Assembly: GCF_000835495.1 (NCBI RefSeq)
Contig: NW_015622545.1
Coordinates: forward strand, 2,744,777-2,808,776
Origin: Cladophialophora immunda
Lineage: Eukaryota > Ascomycota > Eurotiomycetes > Chaetothyriales > Herpotrichiellaceae
Length of the DNA stretch: 64,000 nucleotides
Reading direction: 5' to 3'
Made by a program: the position numbers and the translations under genes. The notes beneath the pieces are model-generated. The model was not told the origin of the DNA and made no database searches. It worked only from the letters and a program-made list of their open reading frames with translations. Of the stretch, positions 46,450-56,954 are shown one piece after another (the stretch's first letter is position 1; every line of letters starts with the position of its first letter).

Positions 46450-46998
46450 AGCTGGAGGATGTCAGTCTTTGGGCACTAGATACCGGTAGCTTTGTGCCTT
46501 GTCAGCAGTACCAGACCGTTGGTGTCTGGATCATTAAACCGGAATTGGGTCATTGCGAAATCCGATACGCACGTTTGAGCTGTTTGTTTGCAATTTTTAG
46601 ATGCGTTCAAAGCTAAGCGCTTGACTTGCCTCTTCAAAAGACGTCTGGTGGTCATAAGCAGGAGACAAATTCCTCTCACCTGTACTGCAAGAAACCTTTG
46701 GAGTTCGTTCGTGTTCTGCACTAAATACTTCGTTTGTATGCGAGATGAGATTTCGCCCGTCAATCGCTCGGCACCGAGACCGCAAGCACGGGATTCATTG
46801 AAACTCGAGTGGGTCAGCTAGTGTAGCCTCGCGGTCGGACTGCTGGTTCGATCGCCGAAAAGAAAGATGGAGGCTGGATAATATGGCTCTTTCAGATTAA
46901 AAGACAATTCCTCTTTGTAACCTTTTGCTGCCAAAACCTTGACGCTCGACCCCAAGACTCCAGCGTTTTTAACACCTTCCCAGGCGACGCTGAATACC
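46450..46998. other. intergenic
   Basis: About 550 bp between two same-strand genes; presumed terminator and promoter. No gene seen. Confidence 0.45.
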
Positions 46999-49022
46999 AT
47001 GTTGACATCTCCTTACACAATCGACATCCCTTGTGTTGATGTCAACACCTTCATATTCGAGTCTGGGACCAGCGCCTCACGCGAGGCGCCTCTCTACTTC
47101 AATGCCGATGCACCGTCCCAGTGCTTTAGTCTGTCTCAGGGAGAGACTTACGCTAAGCAGTTCGCCAAAGGCTTGCAGAAGCTCGGTCTCGAATCGAACG
47201 ACCGGGTATTGCTATACTCAAATAATCGACTATTCTTTCCCGTAGTGATATGGGGGACGATCGCTGCCGAATGCATCTTTACGGCAGTATCCCCATCTGC
47301 GTCTGTGTCGGGTGAGTTACGAAACAGCGACTTTTCCTACCAAGGATGTTCACCCGGATGCTGACGGCGATCAGAGGTTGCATTTCAGCTGCGAGATTCG
47401 GGAGCGAGAATTCTCATAGCTAGTCCAGATGGACTTGACATGGCCCTTGATGCGGCGCAGCAGGTGGGATTAAAGTCAGATCGAGTCTTCATCTTTTGTG
47501 ATCTGCACGAAGATCTGTCAGGGCTCCAGAACAAGTACAGTCATATTCAACCTTGGACTCGGATTTGGGCCTCATCGGATGACGTGCAGACATGGTCATG
47601 GAAGAAACTTTCGTCAAGAGGGGATCTTGAAGCAAAGACCGCGATAATCAACTACTCCAGCGGGTAAGTCTTACACAAAAGCCTCATTTGACATTGGCTC
47701 CAGCTGGGCTGACGGCTGAATCAGGACCACTGGTTTACCCAAAGGAGTCGAAATCTCGCACTACAATCTAGTGGCAAACTCTGCTCAACTTCTATTCAAG
47801 CGTTCTCTCGTTGGTACAACGACACGTGCACAAGCTCGCAAGGCGCGGCTTGACATCTCTGGCGAACGGTGGCTTGCGCCTCTGCCTATGTACCATGCAT
47901 ATGTAGGACCCCCGGAGGCTTGGTCTTTGAATTCCACGTGGCGACAGTGGCTGACGACTTTCATATAGGGCCAGACATATTATGCAATCAATGCAGCCCT
48001 TCTTGGAGCCAAGGTCTACATCATGACAAAATTCAGTCTTGCGAAGTATATGCAATATTTAGACATTTACCGAATAACCTTCATGACTGGCGTACCAGCC
48101 GTAATCGCCATGCTTTGCAAACAAGGAGAGTGTGTCGCAGGGAAGTATAACCTCAAAGCTATTGAACAGGTTACAACAGGCAGTGCACCGCTCGAGCCAC
48201 TACTCGGGAGAAGGCTTCAAGAACTATATCTTCGTCCCGATGTCCAAGTAAAGCAAGGATGGGGTATGACAGAGACGACTTGTTCAGCAACGGGGTTTTC
48301 TCCTGACGACGAGGATGACGGTCGCTCAATAGGGTGGTTGAATCCTAACTGCAGCGCAAAAATTGTCACCTTGGAAGAACAAGATTTTCCACCCTTACCT
48401 ACTGGTAAAGCCGTGGGGAAACTTTGGGTATCGGGTCCGAATATCATGAAGGGATACTGGGAAAATCCCAAGGCGACATCGGAGACTATCGTTGAAGACG
48501 AGGACGGTAAGAGGTGGCTTCGTACTGGTGACATTGCTTACGCCGATGGGCGTGGCTGCTTCTACATTGTAGATCGGTTGAAGGTATGTTTCGCTCGCTG
48601 AGAAGCACTGATACGCCTACGTTGAGATTTGACTCGCCATTGACAAAGGCGTGCAGGAGTTGATCAAGGTCAAAGGGTTGCAGGTTTCCCCCGCAGAACT
48701 TGAACTCTTTCTACTCAACCATCCCGATGTTTTGGAGGCTGCCGTTGTCGGTGCTAAGATGTGAGTACTGATGTGATCCCGCAGAACCCCACTGATTCGT
48801 ATTTCAAGTGATGGGCAGGAGCATCCCCGAGCTTTCATCGTTCGCAAAGAAAATAAAGTCACGAAAGAAGAGTTGGAGAACTTGATCAAGGAGAACTTCG
48901 CTCCTCACAAGTGGCTCACGGCGGGCGTGTATTTCACTGATGTTATTCCGAGAACCGCCAGTGGGAAAATCATGCGTCGGCATCTTCCCAAGGTTACAGC
49001 TGATGGGTTGGCCAAGTTGTGA
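46999..49022 (+). CDS. AMP-binding acyl/aryl-CoA ligase, AKL end
   Basis: Predicted ANL-family ligase of 570 residues that activates a carboxylic acid through an acyl-AMP to a CoA thioester. Six exons: 46999-47311, 47375-47663, 47725-47902, 47969-48583, 48657-48760 and 48809-49022. The phosphate-binding loop [15 protein letters not shown] is formed by the second splice at about residues 199-213. Further motifs are [43 protein letters not shown] (across an intron) and the catalytic Lys in SGKIMRR. The protein resembles fungal 4-coumarate-CoA-ligase-like enzymes. It ends in AKL, a PTS1 variant, which points to the peroxisome like the nearby thiolase. Confidence 0.92.
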
Positions 49023-49518
49023 CCACAGAGAGTAGCACTCGAGCTCAATGTCACACGCAAAAGCAATAGGAGTTTCTAGCGCACCCTTTTTTTCATACTT
49101 GTCCTTCGCATTGGTATGATAGCTGTCATGTTACTCTTCCGAAAGAATCGTAACCAATCGTCCAGACATGGCACAGATCTCGTGCAATGGCAATATGCAA
49201 ATCCTATGTGGCCAGCAGATGTCGCAATGACGTTCACAGTGAGCCCTGCAACGGCGTCTCCTGACAAACCCGCTAACTCTACTGGACTACAGCAGTGTTC
49301 AATTCTTTGCGTCGGCGCCGAGGGTCCGAGAGTTGCTTACCAAAGACGGCTGTTATCCCGTGTATCCTCTACTCCACTCAAAGCCTCGCGGGATGAAATT
49401 GCGGAGAGTTCTTGTATGTGAGGATGTTCTACAAAGACGTAGGATAGTTCGTCGTTCAAATGTAATCAGACAACATCATTTAACTCATTCAACATCCATG
49501 CCTTGATTGAGCTCTGCA
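49023..49518. other. intergenic
   Basis: About 500 bp, no gene seen. Confidence 0.45.
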
Positions 49519-51445
49519 ATGGCTCGCTCTGGGAGGCGCGGGAAGATCGAGAAGCGATCCAAAGCATGCAGTGCCTGCCATCGTCAAAAGATTCGGTGCG
49601 AGAAGATCGAGTCTCGAGATTGCTGTTTAAGATGCTTCAACAGAGGTCTGCTTTGCTCCCTGGCGGAGGGTGAAATCCCGAGGTACGTGTGAATCGCAAC
49701 ACCGGCTACCGGTTGTATTAGCTCAGACTATTGTGAAAACAGTATTTTGACCGGGTGTGCCTTCTGCAATAAGGTTCCTACTCACCTGTTCTTCCTGGTC
49801 GATCAAGCAGCGAGATACTACTGCTCGACTGGAAGAGACGAATCTTACTATTCTCGTGAGCTCAGAGCTTTTGGTAAAAGAGGTTACATTCTGCTCCGTA
49901 TCCGATAAGATGATCTTACTCTATACAGATCGATTTTGCCTTGGTATATTACAGGAAGGCGCAGTTGAAGATACGGATACCATCATACAGACTCCAAAGG
50001 ACCTCTGCGATACTGTGTGGAATGGCAGCCGTCCTTCGCATGAACTCATCGCCAAAGACAGCGGCCGCGGCATGGGCGGAGAGCCAACCTCCTTGCCAAA
50101 ATATATCAAGCAGTTACCGAGGGAATTTGGCCTTATTTCCGCTGTGCTACCTGCTTATAGGCAATGTCTATGCATCCCGGGCGACCCCCTCAGGAACGAA
50201 CTACTGCAGAACTACGTCCGTCTCGTGCGTCCTTATTGTCCTGTTATTTGTGCCACCGAGATTATGACCGCCGTCGAGACCAATGGACAAAATGGCGAGC
50301 CAATCAACCTCTTACTATTCCAAGCCATCATGTTCGCGGGCTCTACATTTGCTAGCGAAGAGGGCATACTTCTAGATGGATTTCCAAGTCGGAAGAGCGC
50401 TCAGCACGAGCTGCTCAAGAGGTTACAGGTAAGTTCGAGATTGCAGGTTGTCTAGTACAATAACTCACAATTTCGGTAGCTGCTATATGAGCTAGATGTG
50501 GAGAAAGATCAGACTGTTGTACTGCAGTCCCTCTTGACTGCCACCGCGAGCTGCGGGTTGCCATGCAAAATAGAGCTCATGTGGTCCTGGCTGGGAGACT
50601 GTGTGGAAATTGCGCAAGAATTGGGGCTTCATCTCCAAAGCAGGGATATCGACCTGGGGGACAGCCAGAAAAGACTGCACCGAGCTTTATGGTGGCTCAG
50701 CTTCTCCAAGGAGCAAGTTCTTGCTTTTGTGCTGCAAAGGCAATCAAGGGTCACTCTCAAGGACGATATTGTCGACGGTGTCGTCGACCCCCAATGTCCA
50801 GAACCTCATGGAGATACATGCCGGGGTTCTTCGTTTTGTTCGTCAATATGTGGGACCGTTTTCGCCGAGCTCCTCGCGTCCAAGATCAGACTATCTCTCT
50901 GTCTGCACAACATCCTCGCGGACCAAGACGAATTTCTCAGCCAAAAGCCTAGGAGTGGCACAAGCGTAACCTCATACAAGCACGAAATGCGCCGGGTGGT
51001 GGAGCGCTATTATGGCGACCTACGGAGCTGGCTTCAAAATTCTCATTATAACGTATATGATGATGCCGAACAAGCACCCTCGTCAACCATCCACCGAGCG
51101 GAACTCAGAATATTATTCTACGTCGTCCTAGGGCTACTTGAGCATATTCGTCTAACGGAAGGTATCGTTGAGCCGAGTCAAAATTCAGCACTGACGCAAG
51201 ATCCTCTTGATGGCTTAAGACATGTCACTCTGAGCGTCTTGAAAATAGCGAACAGCCTCAAGACCGACAAAGGGATGAAGATTTTCTATGGAATCACGGT
51301 GATACCTTTGCTCATTGGTGCATTGAGACAGCACCGGTCTGCGATAGTTCTACGGCAAAAATTTGTGGCACACTCACTGGAATCCACCGAGTTCAAACTC
51401 CCACCCAGTCCCCAGGTCGGCAATTTGAAAGACTTTGGAAAGTGA
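49519..51445 (+). CDS. Zn2Cys6 transcription factor
   Basis: Predicted nuclear regulator of about 561 residues. The N-terminal binuclear zinc cluster has spacing C-x2-C-x6-C-x8-C-x2-C-x6-C (CSACHRQKIRC, then CLRCFNRGLLC). The fungal-specific regulatory domain is recognised by ELMWSWLGDCVEIAQELGLH and KRLHRALWWLSFSKEQVLAF. Best model: 49519-49682, 49774-49855, 49955-50428 and 50480-51445. The first and last joins are well supported; the 49.7-49.95 kb part was chosen by phase and because it yields the linker RDTTARLEETNLTIL, and other splicings are possible. Its position among a BVMO, CoA ligase and hydrolase suggests a pathway-specific regulator. Confidence 0.8.
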
Positions 51446-51657
51446 TGCCTTTGGGGCCTAGGAAGGCATCATGACGGGACCTCGGGAAGACATTGATGGG
51501 CCCCGACAAGTGTCGCGACGCCGAGCTTGAGATGAACTTCCCGAGCCACAATTGAGGAACTTCTTTGGGAAGGGGACAAGGGAAGTCACTTTCCCGTGTA
51601 CAGAAAGGGTCGGCCAATGGGTTTGCATGGAGCCATGCTAGCCTTGGGAGGAGTAAG

Positions 51658-52194
51658 TTGCCCCAACAAGGCTGTAGCGCATTCGGAGTGTTTTTCGTCT
51701 GCTTGTATGCGTCTTTCTGCGGCTTCTTCGTCGACACTACCAGCTACGTCTACTGCACCGAGATCTTTCCTGGCCACATGAGAACGACAGGCATGGCAAT
51801 ATCGATAGTGTCATACTTCCTTCCGGCACTAGGCAAGCGACTTACTCGTCTTGACGCCTGGCTCCAAAACTAATTCTGCACAGTCTATAACCAAGTCGCT
51901 GTCACCGCATTTGCCGCCATTGGATGGATATACTATATCGTTTTCATCTTCATACCTGCGTGTGGTCTGCCGATCATCTGGTTTCAATTTCTGGAAACAA
52001 ACAACCTCTTCCTGGAGGAGATTGCTGCTGTCTTTGGCGAAGAAGTGGCTCTGGGCCTATCGGATCTGTCCATCGAACAGAAAGAAGAACTCGACGAGCA
52101 GATTGTGAAGATGGATACCAACGCTCTTGCGAATAAAGAGTGGACTGTTCCCAATAAGCCGAGCGCCACCATTGTACAACACGTTCCTCAGTGA
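51658..52194 (+). pseudogene. 5'-truncated sugar-type MFS permease remnant
   Basis: Only the C-terminal third of a sugar permease is present. The first part (51658-51832) reads GVFFVCLYASFCGFF, then YVYCTEIFPGHMRTTGM. The second (51884-52194) reads IGWIYYIVFIFIPACG and ends after LFLEEIAAVFGEE. No start or upstream membrane segments exist between here and the preceding regulator. The intron between the parts (51833-51883) begins with GC instead of GT. The diagnostic PETKG of sugar permeases has changed to LETNN. The same region is intact in the permease at the right edge of the window, including the intron position after PAL, so the two are paralogues. A translated short product cannot be excluded. 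Confidence 0.75.
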
Positions 52195-52851
52195 GGATGG
52201 TTTCACTGTGGAGAATATGGTGACAGATATACCCTTCGTCGTTCGGATGGTTTCGGGCAGGCCGTTCGGTGTAGGTGGCTGCCCTGGTGAACAAGCCCTG
52301 TCGACGAGGGCGGTTGAGTAGCCTTTGGTAGTCGAGAGGAAAATCCAATTCGGTGAATTATCTCCATCTACAGCGAACGTAGAAATAATGCGTGCACCCA
52401 ATAAGAGGACAAAGGAGAGTCTCGTGTCGTTCGTCAATCGAACTACGCGCGGTCCAGTTGCGAGTACATATGATCGATCCTATCGGCAGTTGTGAAGCGA
52501 CACACTCACTTGATCGCACATCACCAACATGATGGGAAAAGGGGCCAGATCAAGGGCTCGATTAGAGCAGAGATGATCACAGGTACGGACTGAGGCTGCC
52601 TCGTCACCGAATCTCCCCCCAAACCAAGGTGAGACCCAATACTGCGAAAGAAGTTTGTCAGCGCTGCAGAGATGAGTCCATAGGCCGAAAAAAGTACACC
52701 GAGCCGAGCGAGTCTGGCTCGGCGAAACGCTTCGTTGGATACCAGAACAAACAAAAGGGTGGCAACGGCCCTCGATCTAATAAGACCGAGCAACAGACGA
52801 GCACAGTGGATCACTGGTCAATTCCTTTTTCACCGCCGGCGGGATCAGAAC
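52195..52851. other. intergenic
   Basis: About 660 bp. The minus ORF at 52521-52814 is hydrophobic but matches nothing I recognise. Confidence 0.4.
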
Positions 52852-54058
52852 ATGGCCAACTTTTGGGTGATGATCTTCTCGCACCCGTTCCAATTTCTGA
52901 CCTTCCTATATTCATTCACAGTCCAATGTACGTTGGTGTCTTTGCGACGACTATTGCTGCCCCAAATCCCCACGTACCAAACATTCCGCCAGCAGATACA
53001 GCGAGCCTATCTCTCATCCACGTCCGTCCACTTCCCCGAATTACCCCATAGGTTGCCTGTCACGGGATGCTCAGAGGCTGAGGCCAGGCGAATCGGGAAA
53101 GACTGGATAGGTTATGTGATCCCGGGGACGAGCAATCTCGACGATGCGGCTTCTTCCTCAAGACACGCCGCCCGCGTGGTTCTGTATGCTCATGGAGGTG
53201 GCTACCTCGCAGGCGAAGCACGTATGTATCGGAACTACATGACCCGATGGGTCCAAGCGGCGTCGCTTCAGGACATCAAATTGACATTCGTGAGCGTTGA
53301 ATACCGTGAGTTCTGTTTCAGTTTGGGTGGAGGGGATCGTCACGTTGTTCTGACCTTCAACGTAGCGTTAACGTCCGAAGCTCCGCATCCGGCCCAACGC
53401 GAAGCGTTCGTGAGAGCATATCGATCACTTCTCAATCAGGGAATCCCATCTAGTCGTATCTTGTTTATGGGTGACTCGGCAGGAGGTACGTTGATCGCTC
53501 GTTGGGGTGACTCTCGCACGCCATTCCTGAACCACTTCGAGGGTTGGATCTGACGCCATGACCCCAGGTGGACTCTGCCTGCTGGGCGCAACGGAAATTT
53601 TCCAGTCTGGGTTGCCTCAGCCCGCCGGCATCATCCTTCTATCTCCGTGGATGGACCTTTCTCTGTCTTCGTTCGAAGGTGGAAACGCGCTGGTCGAAAC
53701 CGACTTCGTCGTCCACCTCAATTCGACGGTGCCGCGCCTGGTAAAATTGTTTCTGGACACGGCCGCGCCAACGTCTCCGGAAGTAAACCCGCTTTGTCGC
53801 CAACCGGAGGAACTTGAGTTTCTTCCCCCTACTTTGACCTTCGTCGGGGGAGCAGAATTCGCGCTACAGGAAGCAAAGGATTTAGACGCACTGCTGAACA
53901 GGACCAAAGTGCAGCACGAATTGGTGATAGACTGGGGCGAAATGCACATCTATGCGTTGGGATCTGCTTTTATTGATCCGATGGTTCGTGCAAGGACGGA
54001 CGACAAAATTGTCAAGTGGATCCAAAGCTGCACGGCAAAGGACCATCCTCCCGGGTGA
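52852..54058 (+). CDS. alpha/beta hydrolase, HSL/steryl-acetyl-hydrolase-like
   Basis: Predicted esterase of 354 residues. Exons are 52852-53305, 53366-53485 and 53568-54058, introns 60 and 82 bp. The N-terminus has a hydrophobic segment (VMIFSHPFQFLTFLYSF) that may anchor it in a membrane. The oxyanion-hole motif HGGG is at 114-117, and the nucleophile elbow GDSAGG (Ser189) straddles the second intron. A catalytic His candidate is in GEMHIYALG. The acid is less clear because the usual Asp position reads VGGAEFALQ, with Glu the candidate. Close to a BVMO, this enzyme would be well placed to open the ester or lactone product; that is inference. Confidence 0.88.
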
Positions 54059-54347
54059 TCGGGCGTGACCCCCTGAATAGCCTGAAATCACATCAACCAC
54101 TCCCCAAAGGCGGAGCTGGAGGGCAAGGATTTGTGACTTGCCCCAGCGACTTTGAAGTACGAGCGCTTCCTGGGGTGGGGGCGAAATCCAGACCTCCCTT
54201 TCCATCTGAAATGAATGGGCTGTGACCCTTGTGATGGCACGAAATCCATATACCGGGGCGAACCACTCAGTACCGACGTAGCTTTAGAGCCTCTTCATCC
54301 CACAACGTAGACGATTTGTGAATTTCACATCCCATTCATCAGCCAGG

Positions 54348-54740
54348 ATGCCGAAAACATGTCTGATCACAGGTGCAAATCGGGGTAAGACGGAGGCCGA
54401 CAGGCGTGGTGGATTTGCAGTCGAGCTGATTGAACATTGACCGGGCATTGGAAAAGGACTCATAAACGTCTATTTGACCCGACCAGAACATGTGGCCGTT
54501 GCCGCTGTTCGAGATCCTGAAGCGGGCAACCAGCAGGGCACTGTATGGCATGCCCGAGACACGAAACGACCACACTTCTGCTCGTACAAATCGAATGCCT
54601 TCCAGAAACAGACGCCAAAGAAGCCGCTGCCGCGTTAAAAGGGATACACGGCATTTTAGCGGTCGATGTCGCGGTTGCCAACGCCGCAATTGCCAAGGTC
54701 TTGCCGACCGTCGTCGTTTGCCTGGATTTTTTCAACAGCA
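54348..54740 (+). pseudogene. decayed short-chain dehydrogenase fragment
   Basis: Starts convincingly with MPKTCLITGANRG and a GTAAGA donor. The frame resumes as IGKGLINVYLTRPEHVAV at about 54451, but the expected AG acceptor there reads GG. The coding text then runs VRDPEAGNQQ, shifts by one base into ALYGMP, and shifts again into RHETTTLLLVQIECLPETD...AKVLPTVV. Resemblance stops near 54740, before the catalytic Tyr-Lys region. Two frameshifts, a broken splice site and a missing C-terminal half make this a pseudogene of an SDR, one of several SDRs in the region. Confidence 0.75.
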
Positions 54741-55355
54741 GGATTGGGAAAAACGGAGATCACGCTGGACGAGGGCATCCTGGGACTGATCGACGTGGTA
54801 TGTACCTCGATACCGTATCTTCTGGCACACAATTGATAAGCCTTGGGAATAAACAGATCGATCGACCCACGACGGATGACTCGCTGTACGACTACGGGGG
54901 AAATTTATTCCCGTGGTATTATCGACCAGTCTCGGACCTTCTGGCACACTGCACTGCGGTAGAAGACGATTCAATATAAACGGTGATGACGACCAGGTTA
55001 CTTTCCGAGTCTCACAACTGTCGTCACGTAGAGAAGCTAGGCAAACTATGCACTTTGCTTTTGAATCCAACTCTCATATCCCAGATAGGAGTCGTCTAGC
55101 TGTGGCGGACCGGGCTTCTGGAGTGCCACTATTGAGAGGTCACTATCCTTCCATTGCGCCCGACCTGTAGCGCTACACGAGCATGATGCGGAGCTCCTGT
55201 CTGTCCCGCTACAATGGAGACATGTGACATGTCAATGACCGAATTCCCGGTTCCCGGAATGCGGCTCCTTGCTCTTTCTCGGCCGAGGGAATGGTGGCTT
55301 TCAAACAAGCGCTTTGTTGGTCAGAATGCCATGGGTCTTATCCCTGATGAGGGGG
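54741..55355. other. intergenic
   Basis: About 615 bp. No further SDR sequence or other gene was seen. Confidence 0.4.
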
Positions 55356-56495
55356 TTATGCCAGTAGCTGATCTTTGAGGCCCTTCAAGGCGTCGTCCCA
55401 CCCAACCAGTCTGTCCGCGATACCTAGTTGCTCGGCGGTGAAAAAGTCGTCCCCCGCCCATGCGCGGTAGTTCCCGCCGTGTTTCTCGTTCCACTTGAAT
55501 TGAGCCGCCATGATGTCTCCCCAGACCGGGTACAGCTTGTTGAACTCTTCTTGCGTGCAGACGATATAGACGGCATCTTTACCGGTTGCGTTACTCCAGT
55601 AGTCCAGGATCTGCTGCTGCGATAGAATCTCCGTCTGGACGGAGGAGTATTTGCCGCGCGTGAGGGCCGGGTTGGCGAGAATGGCTGTGACGAAGAGGCC
55701 AATGTTGACAGACAGGTCCCCGGCGATTGGGACTTTGCTTGAGGACTGTACAGGTCGGAGAAAGATGTATTTGCCAGCAGGTGCCTGTTCGATGGTGTGG
55801 TCAGCGGTGGGAAGGCAGGGAGCTATTAAGCCCGCGAAAATGGAGTAAATATACCAAAAACGCCGGCTTCAGGAATGGGTATGCCACAAAGTTCAGCGCA
55901 TAGAAACCGACGTAGAGAAAAGACGTTTTCTTCGCCAAACCGGGCAGGGATTCCAAGATGTATTCGTCCGTCTTGGCCTTGCCTTCGAAATGGGGGACGA
56001 AAATCTCCCCCTCGGTCGTTTTGGTCGAGGACGGCAGGGTCGTCCAGATGTAGTGCTGGAGAGATGTACTGGCTGCACACGCATTGGCAAGATTCTGTCC
56101 GTGGCGAAGTTCAATGTGGCTTGCCTCAACCGGACCATGATCTGCCACATACTCCACAAAATTGGTCATGCCGAACACCGCGTAAGCCCCCTGTTACACT
56201 TTGCGTGAACATCCGGTTTCCTCATGGCTGACAGCCTATGTGGCCGTGTTGGAGATATGAAGGCAACGGGAGGTTAACATACCTTGATGGCTTCTTTGAG
56301 GGAGCCAATATCTTCCATATCGGCACGAACAACCTCGACGCCCTGGCGGGAAGCAAGCTGCTTTGCCTTTTCACCGTTGACATTTCTCGTAACAGCGCGT
56401 ATAGAATATCCACCCTCACGAAGTAGGGCGTCAATGACACCACCACCCTGCATTCCAGTTGCACCGAAGACGGTGACCAGTTTGCTCGAGCCCAT
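55356..56495 (-). CDS. NmrA-like NAD(P)-binding protein
   Basis: Predicted protein of 325 residues. Coding order is 56495-56283, 56190-55855 and 55784-55356, introns 92 and 70 bp. The N-terminal Rossmann loop is GATGMQGG. RAVTRNVNGEKAKQLAS, the splice-spanning IKGAYAVFGMTNFVEY, and SLQHYIWTTLPS follow, the order seen in NmrA-like atypical SDRs. The Tyr-x3-Lys catalytic pair of classical SDRs is absent. NmrA of Aspergillus is a redox-sensing co-repressor of the GATA factor AreA; many relatives are oxidoreductases or of unknown role. It lies between two regulators, so either a sensor or an enzymatic function is conceivable. Confidence 0.87.
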
Positions 56496-56954
56496 ATTTC
56501 TTTCGGCTACTTGCCTTTGATCAATCTGATTGCCTGGTCGGAAATCATCAGAGGGGAGAGTCATATACTCATTAAACCAAGGTTGGGAATTTCTTTCCCC
56601 TCTCAGGCGCTGATTAATGACCTGCGAGGATGAACTGTAGCTGAAAACCGTCTTGATCGGACGAGAGGCGGTTGTCCCGCGAGTTATCTTTGCTGGACGC
56701 TGGCTCAAAGATTATTGTCGCCCGTCACGCCGGCAGATCGGCGCCGAATCAAAGAGTCGGCGTTCAAGAGCACCCACCAATTGTCACACTCTCTGTTGGT
56801 TGAGCGCAACTGTCCACCGCTAGTATCCCTCCTTTCACGCAGTACACGAGCATCATGGCTATCACACAACGCCTCATCGTTTAAGAGATGCTGGCAAGAC
56901 AACTTCTATAAAATGCCCAGTGGCTGTGTATATAGAACCAACTTCTGCATGGTT
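56496..56954. other. intergenic
   Basis: About 460 bp between two minus-strand genes. No gene seen. Confidence 0.45.

Noticed and set aside
52521..52814. Hydrophobic minus-strand frame of 97 residues
   Set aside because: No start context, no family resemblance and no splice partners were found.
54741..54979. Continuation of the SDR pseudogene toward a full-length protein
   Set aside because: Resemblance ends near 54740 and no Tyr-Lys or later SDR block appears in any frame.
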